From VGXO01 sp964614695 (GTDB lineage: Bacteria; Planctomycetota; Phycisphaerae; Phycisphaerales; SM1A02), in contig CAZTMB010000133.1 in NCBI GenBank assembly GCA_964614695.1, forward strand, positions 1 to 7,124: 7,124 nucleotides of DNA. Reading direction: 5' to 3'. Both the position numbers and the translations under genes were made by a program. Position 1 is the stretch's first letter. Each line of letters begins with the position of its first letter. Shown here piece after piece: positions 1-6,520 of the stretch. The notes below the pieces were generated by a model that saw nothing but the letters and a program-made list of their open reading frames with translations, had not been told where the DNA came from and made no database searches.

Positions 1-12
1 CCGCCAGTCAAC

Positions 13-45
13 GAAAAGGCCCACCTCGTTTCCGAGGCGGGCCTT
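13..45 (-). terminator. Rho-independent terminator of the tRNA-Asn gene
   Basis: Read on the minus strand, a 13-bp stem (arms 33-45 and 16-28, including one G-U pair) closes on a GAAA tetraloop and is followed by TTTT then CGTT. The stem begins three nucleotides after the tRNA 3' end, so it is well placed to end the tRNA transcript. On the plus strand no T-run follows, so it should work in one direction only. Confidence 0.88.
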
Positions 46-48
46 GAA

Positions 49-120
49 CTCCCCCGACTGGACTCGAACCAGTAACCTAGCGGTTAACAGCCGCTCGCTC
101 TACCATTGAGCTACAGGGGA
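49..120 (-). tRNA. tRNA-Asn (anticodon GUU)
   Basis: The minus strand folds into a complete 72-nt cloverleaf. The 7-bp acceptor stem is TCCCCTG/CGGGGGA with one G-T pair. The D arm is GCTC/GAGC with a 7-nt loop containing GG. The anticodon stem is AGCGG/CCGCT around loop CTGTTAA, and the T arm is ACTGG/CCAGT around TTCGAGT. The anticodon GTT lies at 86-88 and reads Asn codons AAC and AAU. The discriminator base is G. The 3' CCA is not encoded (TTC follows), so it must be added after transcription. The gene stands alone between its own promoter and terminator. Confidence 0.97.
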
Positions 121-138
121 TTGGGTTGTGGGCGGAGT

Positions 139-166
139 AGGGTACCCACGCCTTTCGAACGGTCAA
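139..166 (-). promoter_or_regulatory. Sigma-70-type promoter for tRNA-Asn
   Basis: On the minus strand, TTGACC (161-166) matches the -35 consensus at 5 of 6 positions. A 16-nt spacer separates it from TACCCT (139-144), a TAnnnT -10 box. Transcription would start near 132, giving a leader of about 12 nt before the tRNA 5' end at 120. Spacing and position are what a stable-RNA promoter should have. The call rests on motif matching alone. Confidence 0.6.
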
Positions 167-386
167 GAAGATCGGTCCGGGGAACGGCTCGCCTGCAGGG
201 CGAGGGGTTGGATCGTGCGCTCTGGCGCGGTTCGGTGGCGATGTCCCGCCACCGGCGAGGTCCGGATACCGCCCGCCGCGAGACGTCGCTCGTCGCCGCG
301 GAGGCGAGCACGGCGTTCCCGCCGCCGGCGCTCGCGAGCGGGTTCGGCTTCGCCGCCCCGACCGATCCGACCGCCCCGATCCTCTC
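167..386. other. Intergenic region between divergent tRNA-Asn and UbiB-family gene
   Basis: I see no supportable gene here. All frames give arginine- and proline-rich translations typical of non-coding high-GC DNA. A perfect 12-nt palindrome (CGCTCGCGAGCG, 329-340) is present, but at this base composition it may be chance. The region must contain upstream control sequence for the plus-strand gene starting near 401, although I cannot point to a convincing -35 box for it. Confidence 0.5.
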
Positions 387-392
387 TATATG
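387..392 (+). promoter_or_regulatory. Possible -10 element just upstream of the UbiB-family gene
   Basis: TATATG ends 8 nt before the ATG at 401 and 5 nt before an in-frame GTG at 398. That is the distance at which transcription would start at or next to the start codon, giving a leaderless mRNA. It is a rare AT-rich stretch in very GC-rich DNA. No good -35 box is seen 16-18 nt upstream. GGTGA at 392-396 could instead act as a weak ribosome binding site for the ATG at 401. Confidence 0.35.
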
Positions 393-400
393 GTGACGTG

Positions 401-2107
401 ATGCTCGGACTTGGACGCACCCTCCGCGATGCCCGCCGCACCCGCGAGATCCTCTCGGTGCTGGTGCGGTACGGCTTCCGCAACGTCGTCGAAGAACTCC
501 ACCTCGACGGCGCGCTGCGACGGGCCCTGCAGCGGACCCTCGGCCGGCCTGTCGATCCGGTCGTCGAGGCGATGCCGCTGCCGCAGCGGCTGCGCCTCGC
601 GATGGAGGAGCTCGGTCCCACCTTCGTGAAGCTCGGGCAGGTCCTGAGCCTGCGGCCCGACCTCATCCCGCCCGCCTGGGCGACGGAGTTCTCGAAGCTC
701 CACGCGACGGTCGCGCCGGTGCCGTTCCCGCTCATCCGCGAGCGCCTTGCCGGCGAGTTCGGGGAGCGTCTCGACGTGCTCTTCGAATCGATCGACGAGA
801 CGCCGCTCGCCGCGGCCTCGATGGCGCAGGTGCATCGCGCGGTCGGACGCGACGGGCGCAAGGTCGTCCTCAAGATCCTGCGGCCCGATGCGGAGCGGAT
901 CGTCGAGGCGGACATGGACATCCTGCGCATGCTCGCGGGGTTCATGGAGCATCGCTTCAAGGATCTCGCCTACAGCCCGACCGAGGTGGTGAGGGAGTTC
1001 TCGGAAGAGCTGGCCCGCGAGGTCGACCTCGAGCACGAGGGACGCGCGTGCGATCGCTTCTCCGATCTCTTCCGCCCCGACGAGGAGAAGCCGACGGACG
1101 GCCCCGCGACGGCGCGAGTGCGCTTCCCGAAGGTCCACTGGACGATGACGACGCGCCGGGTGCTCGCGATGAACGAGGTCCACGGCACGCTGCTCTCGAC
1201 GGTGAGTCGGAACGATCTGCCGAAGGATCGCGCCGAGGCGATCGTCGCCGCCGGCGCCGACGCGGTCTTCCGCATGTGCCTCGAGTTCGGCTTCTTCCAC
1301 GCCGATCCGCATCCGGGCAACATCTTCGCCCTCGACGACGGCTCGATCACCTTCATCGACTGCGGCATGACCGGGCAGATCGATCCGGGCACCGCGGCGC
1401 AGCTCGCGGATCTGGTGCAGGGCGTGGTGACCGCCGATCTCGACACCGTGCTCGAGGTGGTGGTCGGCCTGAGCGACGCGGACCCCGGGATCGTCAACGA
1501 CCGCTCGTTCCGCGCCGACGTCTGGGAGTTCATCGGGAAGTTCCAGGGCGCGACCCTCGCGAAGCTCGACCTCGGCCGCATGCTCGAGGAGTTCTTCGAG
1601 AAGATCCGCAAGAACCGCCTGCGGGTCCCGAGCGACATCGTGTTCCTGATCAAGGCGATCACCACGATCGAAGGCGTGGGCGAGCGGCTCGCGCCGGACT
1701 TCGACCTGGTCACGCACGTCCGCCCGCACATCGAACGCCTCGTGAAGCGGCAGTACGGGCTCGGGGCGATCCGCCGCCGCCTGAAGCGCAGCCTGCTCGG
1801 CTACGCGGGCACCTTCGAGCGCCTGCCGGCGCAGCTGCGAAGCGTCTTCTACGCCTTCCGCCGCGACCGCTTCACCATCAACCTCGAGCATCGCGGTCTC
1901 GACACCCTCACCGAGACGATTCGCGCGGCGGCGGGGCAACTTGCGAGCGCGATCTTCGTGGCGGCGCTCCTCCTCGGCGGCGCCGTGCTGATCCTCGCCG
2001 ACAGCATGCGGCCCGAGTCGGGCCATCTCGCGGTGCTCGCGTGGATCGGCTTCGGCTTCGCGGTCTTCTTCACGGCATGGCGCCTCGTGTCGAGCCGGTT
2101 CCGCTGA
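401..2107 (+). CDS. UbiB/ADCK/AarF-family atypical protein kinase-like membrane protein
   Basis: A 568-aa member of the ABC1/UbiB atypical kinase family, whose members support quinone or other isoprenoid-lipid metabolism at the inner membrane. Family motifs appear in order: KLGQ (77-80); the alanine-rich loop AAASMAQ (137-143) that replaces the usual glycine-rich loop; candidate ATP-binding Lys158 in VVLKILRP; the ExD motif (E207, D209); HADPHPGN (300-307) with catalytic Asp302 and Asn307; and DCG (320-322) in place of DFG, with metal-binding Asp320. Two C-terminal membrane helices (about 514-532 and 543-562) anchor it. The length is normal for the family. The ATG at 401 is chosen because family-like sequence begins there; an in-frame GTG at 398 is possible. 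The open frame continues upstream to 128 but is Arg-rich and unlike the family. The substrate is unknown, and no quinone gene lies nearby to make it a true ubiB. Confidence 0.93.
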   Translation: MLGLGRTLRDARRTREILSVLVRYGFRNVVEELHLDGALRRALQRTLGRPVDPVVEAMPLPQRLRLAMEELGPTFVKLGQVLSLRPDLIPPAWATEFSKLHATVAPVPFPLIRERLAGEFGERLDVLFESIDETPLAAASMAQVHRAVGRDGRKVVLKILRPDAERIVEADMDILRMLAGFMEHRFKDLAYSPTEVVREFSEELAREVDLEHEGRACDRFSDLFRPDEEKPTDGPATARVRFPKVHWTMTTRRVLAMNEVHGTLLSTVSRNDLPKDRAEAIVAAGADAVFRMCLEFGFFHADPHPGNIFALDDGSITFIDCGMTGQIDPGTAAQLADLVQGVVTADLDTVLEVVVGLSDADPGIVNDRSFRADVWEFIGKFQGATLAKLDLGRMLEEFFEKIRKNRLRVPSDIVFLIKAITTIEGVGERLAPDFDLVTHVRPHIERLVKRQYGLGAIRRRLKRSLLGYAGTFERLPAQLRSVFYAFRRDRFTINLEHRGLDTLTETIRAAAGQLASAIFVAALLLGGAVLILADSMRPESGHLAVLAWIGFGFAVFFTAWRLVSSRFR

Positions 2108-2204
2108 GCGAGCGTTCGCGGGCGATCGCGGGCGCCGTCGATTCGATCGATCGCAGGCCGATCGCCGACCGAGGCCGGCGCCTTCGCCCGCTATCCTCCG
2201 CCCC
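2108..2204 (+). promoter_or_regulatory. Intergenic gap with possible -10 element for the sugar ABC operon
   Basis: This 97-nt gap separates the UbiB-family gene from the ABC operon. TATCCT (2192-2197) ends 7 nt before the GTG start at 2205. No Shine-Dalgarno sequence precedes that GTG, whose upstream bases are CTCCGCCCC. The arrangement suggests that the ABC operon has its own promoter and may be translated from a leaderless mRNA. Several GATCG words and one GCGATCGC octamer (2122-2129) occur here. No T-tract terminator for the upstream gene is visible, so read-through is possible. Confidence 0.35.
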
Positions 2205-3704
2205 GTGCTCGAGGTCCATCAGATCGGCAAGAGTTTCCCCGCGGTGCGGGCGCTCGATGGCGTGAGCCTGCGAGTCGGCGCGGGCGAGGTCGTCGGCGTG
2301 ATCGGGGAGAACGGCGCCGGCAAGAGCACGCTCATGAAGATCCTCGCGGGCATCGAGCAGCCCGACGAAGGCTCGCTGGTCCTCGAAGGCCGTCCCTACG
2401 CGCCGCGGAGCGCCCGCGAGGCGACCGAGGCGGGCGTCGCCATGATCCACCAGGAGCTCAACCTCGCCGGAGCGCTCTCGGCGGCGGAGAACATCGTGCT
2501 CGGGCGCGAGCCGCGGCGGTGGGGATTCATCCGTCGCGCGGCCATGCGGGCCGAGGCGACGCGGCGGCTTGCGGAGGTCGGGGCGTCGATCGACCCCGAC
2601 GCGACCGTCGGCGACCTGCCGGTCGCGCAGCAGCAACTCGTCGAGATCGCCAAGGCGCTCTCGCAGCAGTCGAAGGTGCTGATCCTCGACGAGCCGACCG
2701 CGGTGCTCTCGGAACGCGAGACGCGGCGGCTCTTCGAACTCGTGCGGCGGCTCGCCGCGGCCGGCACCGCGATCGTCTACATCTCGCACCTGCTGCCCGA
2801 GGTGCGCTCGCTCTGCGACCGCATCGCCGTGCTGCGCGACGGCCGGCTCGTCGCCGAGACGACGCCCGCCGAGAGCGATGCCCACCGCCTCGCCGCGCTC
2901 ATGGTCGGACGCGAACTCGCGGACGTGTATCCGCCTCGATCGCCGCGGCCCGTCGCCCCGGCGCGGATCGCGGTGCGCGGCGCCGCGATCTCCGGTCACG
3001 TCCACGAAGCGTCGTTCGAGATCGCTCCGGGCGAGATCCTCGGACTTGCGGGGCTCGTCGGCAGCGGGCGGACCGAACTCGCGGAGGCCGTCGCGGGCCT
3101 TCGTCGCCTGCGATCGGGCGAGGTGCTGCTCGACGGCGCGGCGGTCCGGCTTCGTTCGCCGCGGCAGGCGCTCGATCGCGGCGTCGCCTACGTGAGCGAG
3201 GATCGCAAGGGCCGCGGCGTCTTCGTCGAGCTCGCCTGCGCAGAGAACCTCACGCTGCCGAACCTCGCCGCGTACGGGGCGTTCGCGCCGAGCCGTCGCC
3301 GCGAGGCCGAGTCGACGCGGTCGTGGATCCGCACGCTCGACATCCGCTGCCCGGACGCTTCGGCGCCGATGCGCACGCTCTCGGGCGGCAACCAGCAGAA
3401 GTTCGCGGTCGCGAGCCGGCTCGACGTGAAGCCGACGGTGCTGCTCCTCGACGAGCCGACCCGCGGGGTCGACGTCGGGGCGAAGCGCGAGCTCTATCAC
3501 CTGATCGCGAAGCTCGCCGCGGACGGCCTCGCGTGCCTGGTGATCTCGAGCGAGCTGCCCGAACTCATCGGGCTCTGCCATCGCATCGCGGTGATGCGGC
3601 AGGGGCGGATCGTGGGCGAGGTCGATCCCGCCGCCCGCACGCCCGAGGAGACCGAACAGTCGATCATGCGCCTTGCCGCAGGCGTCTCGGAGCAGGCTGC
3701 ATGA
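2205..3704 (+). CDS. Sugar ABC transporter ATP-binding protein, RbsA/MglA-type (CUT2), two NBDs
   Basis: A 499-aa protein, normal length for the family, containing two fused nucleotide-binding domains that power uptake of a pentose, hexose or related solute. In NBD1, Walker A is GENGAGKST (34-42), the Q-loop is Q83, the signature is the family's degenerate VAQQQ form (140-144), Walker B is VLILDEPTA (158-166) and the switch His is H195. In NBD2, the Walker A equivalent GLVGSGRTEL (283-292) lacks the Lys; the signature LSGGNQQK (392-399) is intact; Walker B is VLLLDEPTRG (412-421); and the switch His is replaced in ISSELPE (447-453). This asymmetry is standard for RbsA/MglA proteins and is not decay. 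The GTG start at 2205 puts the first conserved beta strand (LEVHQIGKSFP) where relatives have it. The last four bases overlap the permease start. The substrate cannot be read from sequence, so ribose, xylose, galactose or another solute is possible. Confidence 0.95.
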   Translation: MLEVHQIGKSFPAVRALDGVSLRVGAGEVVGVIGENGAGKSTLMKILAGIEQPDEGSLVLEGRPYAPRSAREATEAGVAMIHQELNLAGALSAAENIVLGREPRRWGFIRRAAMRAEATRRLAEVGASIDPDATVGDLPVAQQQLVEIAKALSQQSKVLILDEPTAVLSERETRRLFELVRRLAAAGTAIVYISHLLPEVRSLCDRIAVLRDGRLVAETTPAESDAHRLAALMVGRELADVYPPRSPRPVAPARIAVRGAAISGHVHEASFEIAPGEILGLAGLVGSGRTELAEAVAGLRRLRSGEVLLDGAAVRLRSPRQALDRGVAYVSEDRKGRGVFVELACAENLTLPNLAAYGAFAPSRRREAESTRSWIRTLDIRCPDASAPMRTLSGGNQQKFAVASRLDVKPTVLLLDEPTRGVDVGAKRELYHLIAKLAADGLACLVISSELPELIGLCHRIAVMRQGRIVGEVDPAARTPEETEQSIMRLAAGVSEQAA

Positions 3705-4750
3705 GCGTCGTCGCCCCCTCGGCCGGCCGGACCGCCACCGCTCGCGCGCTCGATCTGCTGCAGCAGTACGGCGTGATCGTCGCGTTCATCGGGCTCTTCG
3801 CCTTCAACGCGATCTGGCAGGGCGAGGCGTTCCTCAAGCCGGAGAACCTCCGCAACCTGCTGAACCAGAACGCGGCGGTCGGGATCGTCGCGGTCGGCAT
3901 GACGCTCGTCATCGTCGCGGGCGGCATCGATCTCTCGGTGGGGGCGGTCATGGCTCTCGCGGCGGCGGTCGGCATGCTCGCGATGAACGGGCTTGCCGGA
4001 ATGGTCGCCGACGACGGCGCGGGGCAGTTCGTCCCGATGCTCGCGGGCTTCGGCGCCGCGATCGGCGTCGGCCTCGCGTGCGGCCTTCTCAACGGCGGGC
4101 TCGTCACGCTCGGGCGGATCCCCGCGTTCATCGCGACGCTCGCCGGGCTCATCGGCTTCCGATCGATCACGCTCGCGCTTGCCGAAGGCGGCGAGATCCG
4201 CGCCGATCCGGCGATCACCGCGGTGCAGGCCCTCGGCCGCGACGGCATCACGATCCCCGGCGTCGTCAACGCCTACGACAAGCCGGTCGTCTTCTACTGG
4301 ACGATCCTCGTCTTTCTCGCCGTCGTGGTGGTGGGGCAGCTGACGCTCTCGCGCACGCGGCTCGGCCGCCACCTCGTCGCGGTCGGCTCGAACGAGCTCG
4401 CGGCGCGCTACTCGGGCGTGCCGGTCGCGCGCGTGAAGCTCTGGTCCTACACGATCGTCGGCTTCTGCGCGGCGCTCGGCGGCATCGCGAGCACGGTGCG
4501 GATGAACTCCGTCAGCAGTTCGCAGCTCGGGCTCTACGCCGAGCTCGACGCGATCGCCGCGGTCGTCATCGGCGGCACCAGCATGACCGGCGGGCGAGGC
4601 CGGGTGTGGGGCACGCTGATGGGCGTGCTGATTCTCGTGATGATCACGAACATGCTGAGCCTCTGGCAGGTCGAGGTGTATTGGCAGGGGTTCGTGAAGG
4701 GCGTGATCATCGTGCTCGCGGTGCTCATCCAGCGCGGCCGGGCGAGCTGA
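3701..4750 (+). CDS. Sugar ABC transporter permease, RbsC-type (BPD_transp_2 family)
   Basis: A 349-aa inner-membrane permease with about ten predicted membrane segments (for example near 23-40, 57-74, 78-97, 112-133, 142-161, 197-215, 246-266, 301-320 and 330-344). Three family hallmarks are visible: GMTLVIVAGGIDLSVGA (66-82); the cytoplasmic stretch with AVGSNELAARYSGV (227-240), the region that contacts the ATPase; and VVIGGTSMTGGRG (288-300). The residue 165-196 stretch between segments 5 and 6 is a polar loop, probably periplasmic. Its ATG lies inside the stop of the ATPase gene (ATGA, 3701-3704), showing translational coupling. A GGAG at 3689-3692 gives a usable ribosome binding site 8 nt upstream. 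With the ATPase it forms the membrane core of a CUT2 importer. The expected periplasmic binding protein gene is not in the window. Confidence 0.94.
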   Translation: MSVVAPSAGRTATARALDLLQQYGVIVAFIGLFAFNAIWQGEAFLKPENLRNLLNQNAAVGIVAVGMTLVIVAGGIDLSVGAVMALAAAVGMLAMNGLAGMVADDGAGQFVPMLAGFGAAIGVGLACGLLNGGLVTLGRIPAFIATLAGLIGFRSITLALAEGGEIRADPAITAVQALGRDGITIPGVVNAYDKPVVFYWTILVFLAVVVVGQLTLSRTRLGRHLVAVGSNELAARYSGVPVARVKLWSYTIVGFCAALGGIASTVRMNSVSSSQLGLYAELDAIAAVVIGGTSMTGGRGRVWGTLMGVLILVMITNMLSLWQVEVYWQGFVKGVIIVLAVLIQRGRAS

Positions 4751-4975
4751 TCGTCGACGTCGCGCCGCCTCGTGGTCCGCAGGCGGCGACGCGCGACGGG
4801 CCGCGTGGAGCGGGCCGGATTCTCGTTCCGGAGCCTGCCGGAGGAGGCGCTGCTTCGATCGCGCCTCGCGGTGGTGGCGAGACGCCGTCGATCAGGCCGC
4901 TGCAGAGGCGGGAACGCGATGCGATCGTCCCGTCGCGCGAGCGTCGCCGCGTCGATCGTCGCGACAGCCCTGACT
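4751..4975. other. Convergent intergenic region with a GC-rich hairpin
   Basis: No gene is supportable here; translations are Arg-rich noise. Just after the permease stop, GCCGCCT (4764-4770) pairs with AGGCGGC (4781-4787) around a 10-nt loop, and an outer pairing GTCGC/GCGAC (4759-4763 with 4793-4797) could extend it past a bulge. There is no T-run, so it is at best a weak or Rho-assisted termination or mRNA-protecting structure. A second, looser 6-bp stem (4932-4937 with 4960-4965) lies near the end of the minus-strand gene. Confidence 0.35.
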
Positions 4976-6208
4976 TCACTCCGTCCGCGAGGCCAGCCGC
5001 CAGCGCAGCGTCAGGGCGGTGTGGACCGACGGGTGCCGCATGTGGATGCGAAATCCGGTGAAGTCCTCGTGACGCGCGTCGAGGTGTCGCGCGAGGCGCT
5101 CCCCAAGCAGCCGGTGCCGATCGCGGCCCTCCTTCAGCGTGGGAGGCAGCGGGAGCGGCCAGGCGCCACTCACGATCCGCTCGTGCAGCGGAACCCGGCG
5201 CTGCTCGCGCATGCCCAGGTCGTCGCCCGGTCGCATGCCGATGTTGTAGTACGCCGCCGCCGGATCGCCCCCCCGGGCGAGATCTCGATGCAGCCAGACT
5301 TCGTGCACGAGCGACGCCGTGGGCAGGCTGCAGTTGACGTTCATCTCGCCGGTCTCCGTCGGATCGGCGGAGTACATGGGGCCGAGACGGGGGAGGGCGA
5401 ATGCGGCGGCCACATCGATCGTCCTGCCGCGGGTCCGCGCGGGTGTGCCGAACAGCACCACCCCGCGCGGACTCAGATCGATCTCCTCCGCGGCGAGTGC
5501 CGGCGATCCGAGATCTTCGATCAGCGGGCCACGGACGGTGCCGAGTGCCGAGACCGACTTGTGATCGGCTCGGAAGGCCTCGCCCCGATCGGTCTGCATC
5601 GGTGGCCAGCAGATCGGCAGGGTTGGACCAGGCCGAAGGCGTTCCAGCCCCAGGAACAACTGACCGCCCGCCGTGTCGCAGTGCTCGCCGTCGCTGGACG
5701 GCGCGATCCACACACTGGTGACGAGACCTCGGAGCCGAACACCCCAGAGTTGCGAGGCGGACTCGAACGCTGCCCGCTGGCCCTCGGCCAGACGAATCGC
5801 ATTCAGTCTTGAAAGTCGCGATCCCGCGACGAAGGCCTGCAGGGTCTCTTGATGGCATCCATCGCCCTCGAGCACCGCCTCGAGTCGCTCGAGCGAGGCC
5901 CGCACGGCCTCGACGACCTCCGAAGCGAGCCCAGCGTCACCGACCTTGCGGAGAAGTGAGCGTCGTCCGCGGCCACCGGGAAGCGCTGCGAGCACGGCAA
6001 TGGCATCGGGCGCCTCGATGACCCGGATCGCCGAGGCGGAGAGCGTGGTCGAGATGTCGAGTCGCCGTGCGAGCGAACGGAGCCCGTGCCCGCCCGGGCA
6101 TGCCTCGGCGATCGCTCGTCGCAACGCCTCGGCGAAGGCCGAAGCCGCTTCGCCGCCCTGACGCAGATGCTCGGGAAGGGCAGGAAGCGGACTGCGGTCC
6201 GAGGTCAT
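4976..6208 (-). CDS. Uncharacterised protein with possible N-terminal helix-turn-helix
   Basis: I do not recognise this 410-aa protein. It has no signal peptide and no membrane segment, so it is probably cytoplasmic. Residues 20-36 look helical. Residues 43-63 (LRSLARRLDIS, then TTLSASAIRVI) have the pattern of a helix-turn-helix. Residues 95-115 are an amphipathic helix rich in Glu, Arg and Leu. The remainder (about 120-410) is mixed alpha/beta with no motif I can name; polar clusters include GEHCDT (174-179) and YYNIGMRPGDD (320-330). GC3 is high and the frame is clean, supporting a real gene. The ATG at 6208 is preferred because TACCGT (6215-6220) lies 6 nt upstream, fitting a leaderless start. 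The frame stays open further upstream, and an ATG at 6409 would add 67 residues. It is convergent with the ABC operon and divergent from the repeat-protein gene. A regulator role is a guess from the HTH-like segment only. Confidence 0.8.
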   Translation of the reverse strand: MTSDRSPLPALPEHLRQGGEAASAFAEALRRAIAEACPGGHGLRSLARRLDISTTLSASAIRVIEAPDAIAVLAALPGGRGRRSLLRKVGDAGLASEVVEAVRASLERLEAVLEGDGCHQETLQAFVAGSRLSRLNAIRLAEGQRAAFESASQLWGVRLRGLVTSVWIAPSSDGEHCDTAGGQLFLGLERLRPGPTLPICWPPMQTDRGEAFRADHKSVSALGTVRGPLIEDLGSPALAAEEIDLSPRGVVLFGTPARTRGRTIDVAAAFALPRLGPMYSADPTETGEMNVNCSLPTASLVHEVWLHRDLARGGDPAAAYYNIGMRPGDDLGMREQRRVPLHERIVSGAWPLPLPPTLKEGRDRHRLLGERLARHLDARHEDFTGFRIHMRHPSVHTALTLRWRLASRTE

Positions 6209-6214
6209 CGCGGG

Positions 6215-6220
6215 ACGGTA
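6215..6220 (-). promoter_or_regulatory. Possible -10 element for the uncharacterised HTH-like gene
   Basis: On the minus strand TACCGT (TAnnnT) ends 6 nt before the ATG at 6208, with no Shine-Dalgarno sequence in between (the gap is CCCGCG). This fits transcription starting at or beside the start codon. No -35 box is found at the right distance; the nearest candidate, TTGCTC (6242-6247), has a 21-nt spacer. Confidence 0.3.
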
Positions 6221-6505
6221 GCAGCGCCGGCTGCAGGTCCCGAGCAACCGCCTTCCTGACACCAAGATCGATCCATGGCGGCTTGTGATCGAGGGGGGCC
6301 GGCCCGCGAACGATTTCTCCAAGTAGCGCGATCGAAGGCGCTCGGGGCTTGGGAGCTCGGCGATCGCAGACAGAATCGCGGGGTGCAGGGATTCCGGCGT
6401 CGGCGTCATCCGACCCGGATGTTCGATCTGGCGCTCGTGCGCCGGTCGGCCACTCGACTCCTGCAGCCTGCCACCGCGACCGGTTGCCCGCTCGGCAGCC
6501 AGCAC

Positions 6506-6516
6506 AGGAGTCGGAG
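6506..6516 (+). promoter_or_regulatory. Ribosome binding site of the repeat-protein gene
   Basis: AGGAG (6506-6510) lies 10 nt and GGAG (6513-6516) lies 4 nt before the ATG at 6521. These favour 6521 over the in-frame ATG at 6566, which has only GC-rich sequence without a GGAG-type site before it. Confidence 0.55.
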
Positions 6517-6520
6517 CGAG

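Larger units (their letters stand above)
6209..6520. other. Divergent intergenic region with partly coding-like sequence
   Basis: This 312-nt gap lies between the minus-strand unknown gene and the plus-strand repeat-protein gene. On the minus strand, TACCGT (6215-6220) is a candidate -10 box for the unknown gene. The minus strand from 6409 to about 6299 reads, in the unknown gene's frame, like a real protein start (MTPTPESLHPAILSAIAELP and onward, about 37 residues). Protein-like character then seems to move to another frame after a run of six C on the minus strand (G-run 6293-6298). This may be a gene remnant, a longer N terminus for the unknown gene, or chance. A 10-nt palindrome (6296-6305) sits at that point. 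No convincing promoter for the plus-strand gene was found. Confidence 0.4.

Noticed and set aside
1..120. tRNA-Asn 3' end as an integration (att) site
   Set aside because: The tRNA and its terminator are intact, no duplicated tRNA fragment was seen elsewhere in the window, and there is no integrase gene.
329..340. Perfect 12-nt palindrome CGCTCGCGAGCG as a possible operator
   Set aside because: It is self-complementary and GC-only, not repeated nearby and not placed at a recognisable promoter; chance is a fair explanation.
128..400. Upstream extension of the UbiB-family reading frame to an ATG at 128
   Set aside because: The added 91 residues are Arg/Ser/Pro-rich, unlike the family N terminus, and would cover the tRNA promoter; conserved-looking sequence starts at 401.
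386..2026. Long minus-strand open frame antisense to the UbiB-family gene
   Set aside because: Its translation is rich in Arg, Glu, His and Asp with no domain, typical of an antisense shadow in high-GC DNA; the plus strand carries the full UbiB motif set.
2122..2129. GCGATCGC octamer, which is the cyanobacterial HIP1 sequence
   Set aside because: GATCG-type words are common throughout this high-GC window, partly through Asp, Ile and Arg codons; one octamer is not evidence for HIP1 enrichment.
3081..3252. Missing Walker A Lys in the second ATPase domain considered as a decayed gene
   Set aside because: Loss of that Lys and of the switch His in NBD2 is normal for the RbsA/MglA family, and the frame and other motifs are intact.
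2070..3581. Long minus-strand open frame antisense to the ABC ATPase gene
   Set aside because: Low-complexity Arg/Asp/Glu/His composition and no motif; it mirrors a well-supported gene.
3673..5061. Plus-strand open frame overlapping the permease and continuing past it
   Set aside because: Arg-rich out-of-frame translation of a clear permease gene and then of the antisense strand of the unknown gene.
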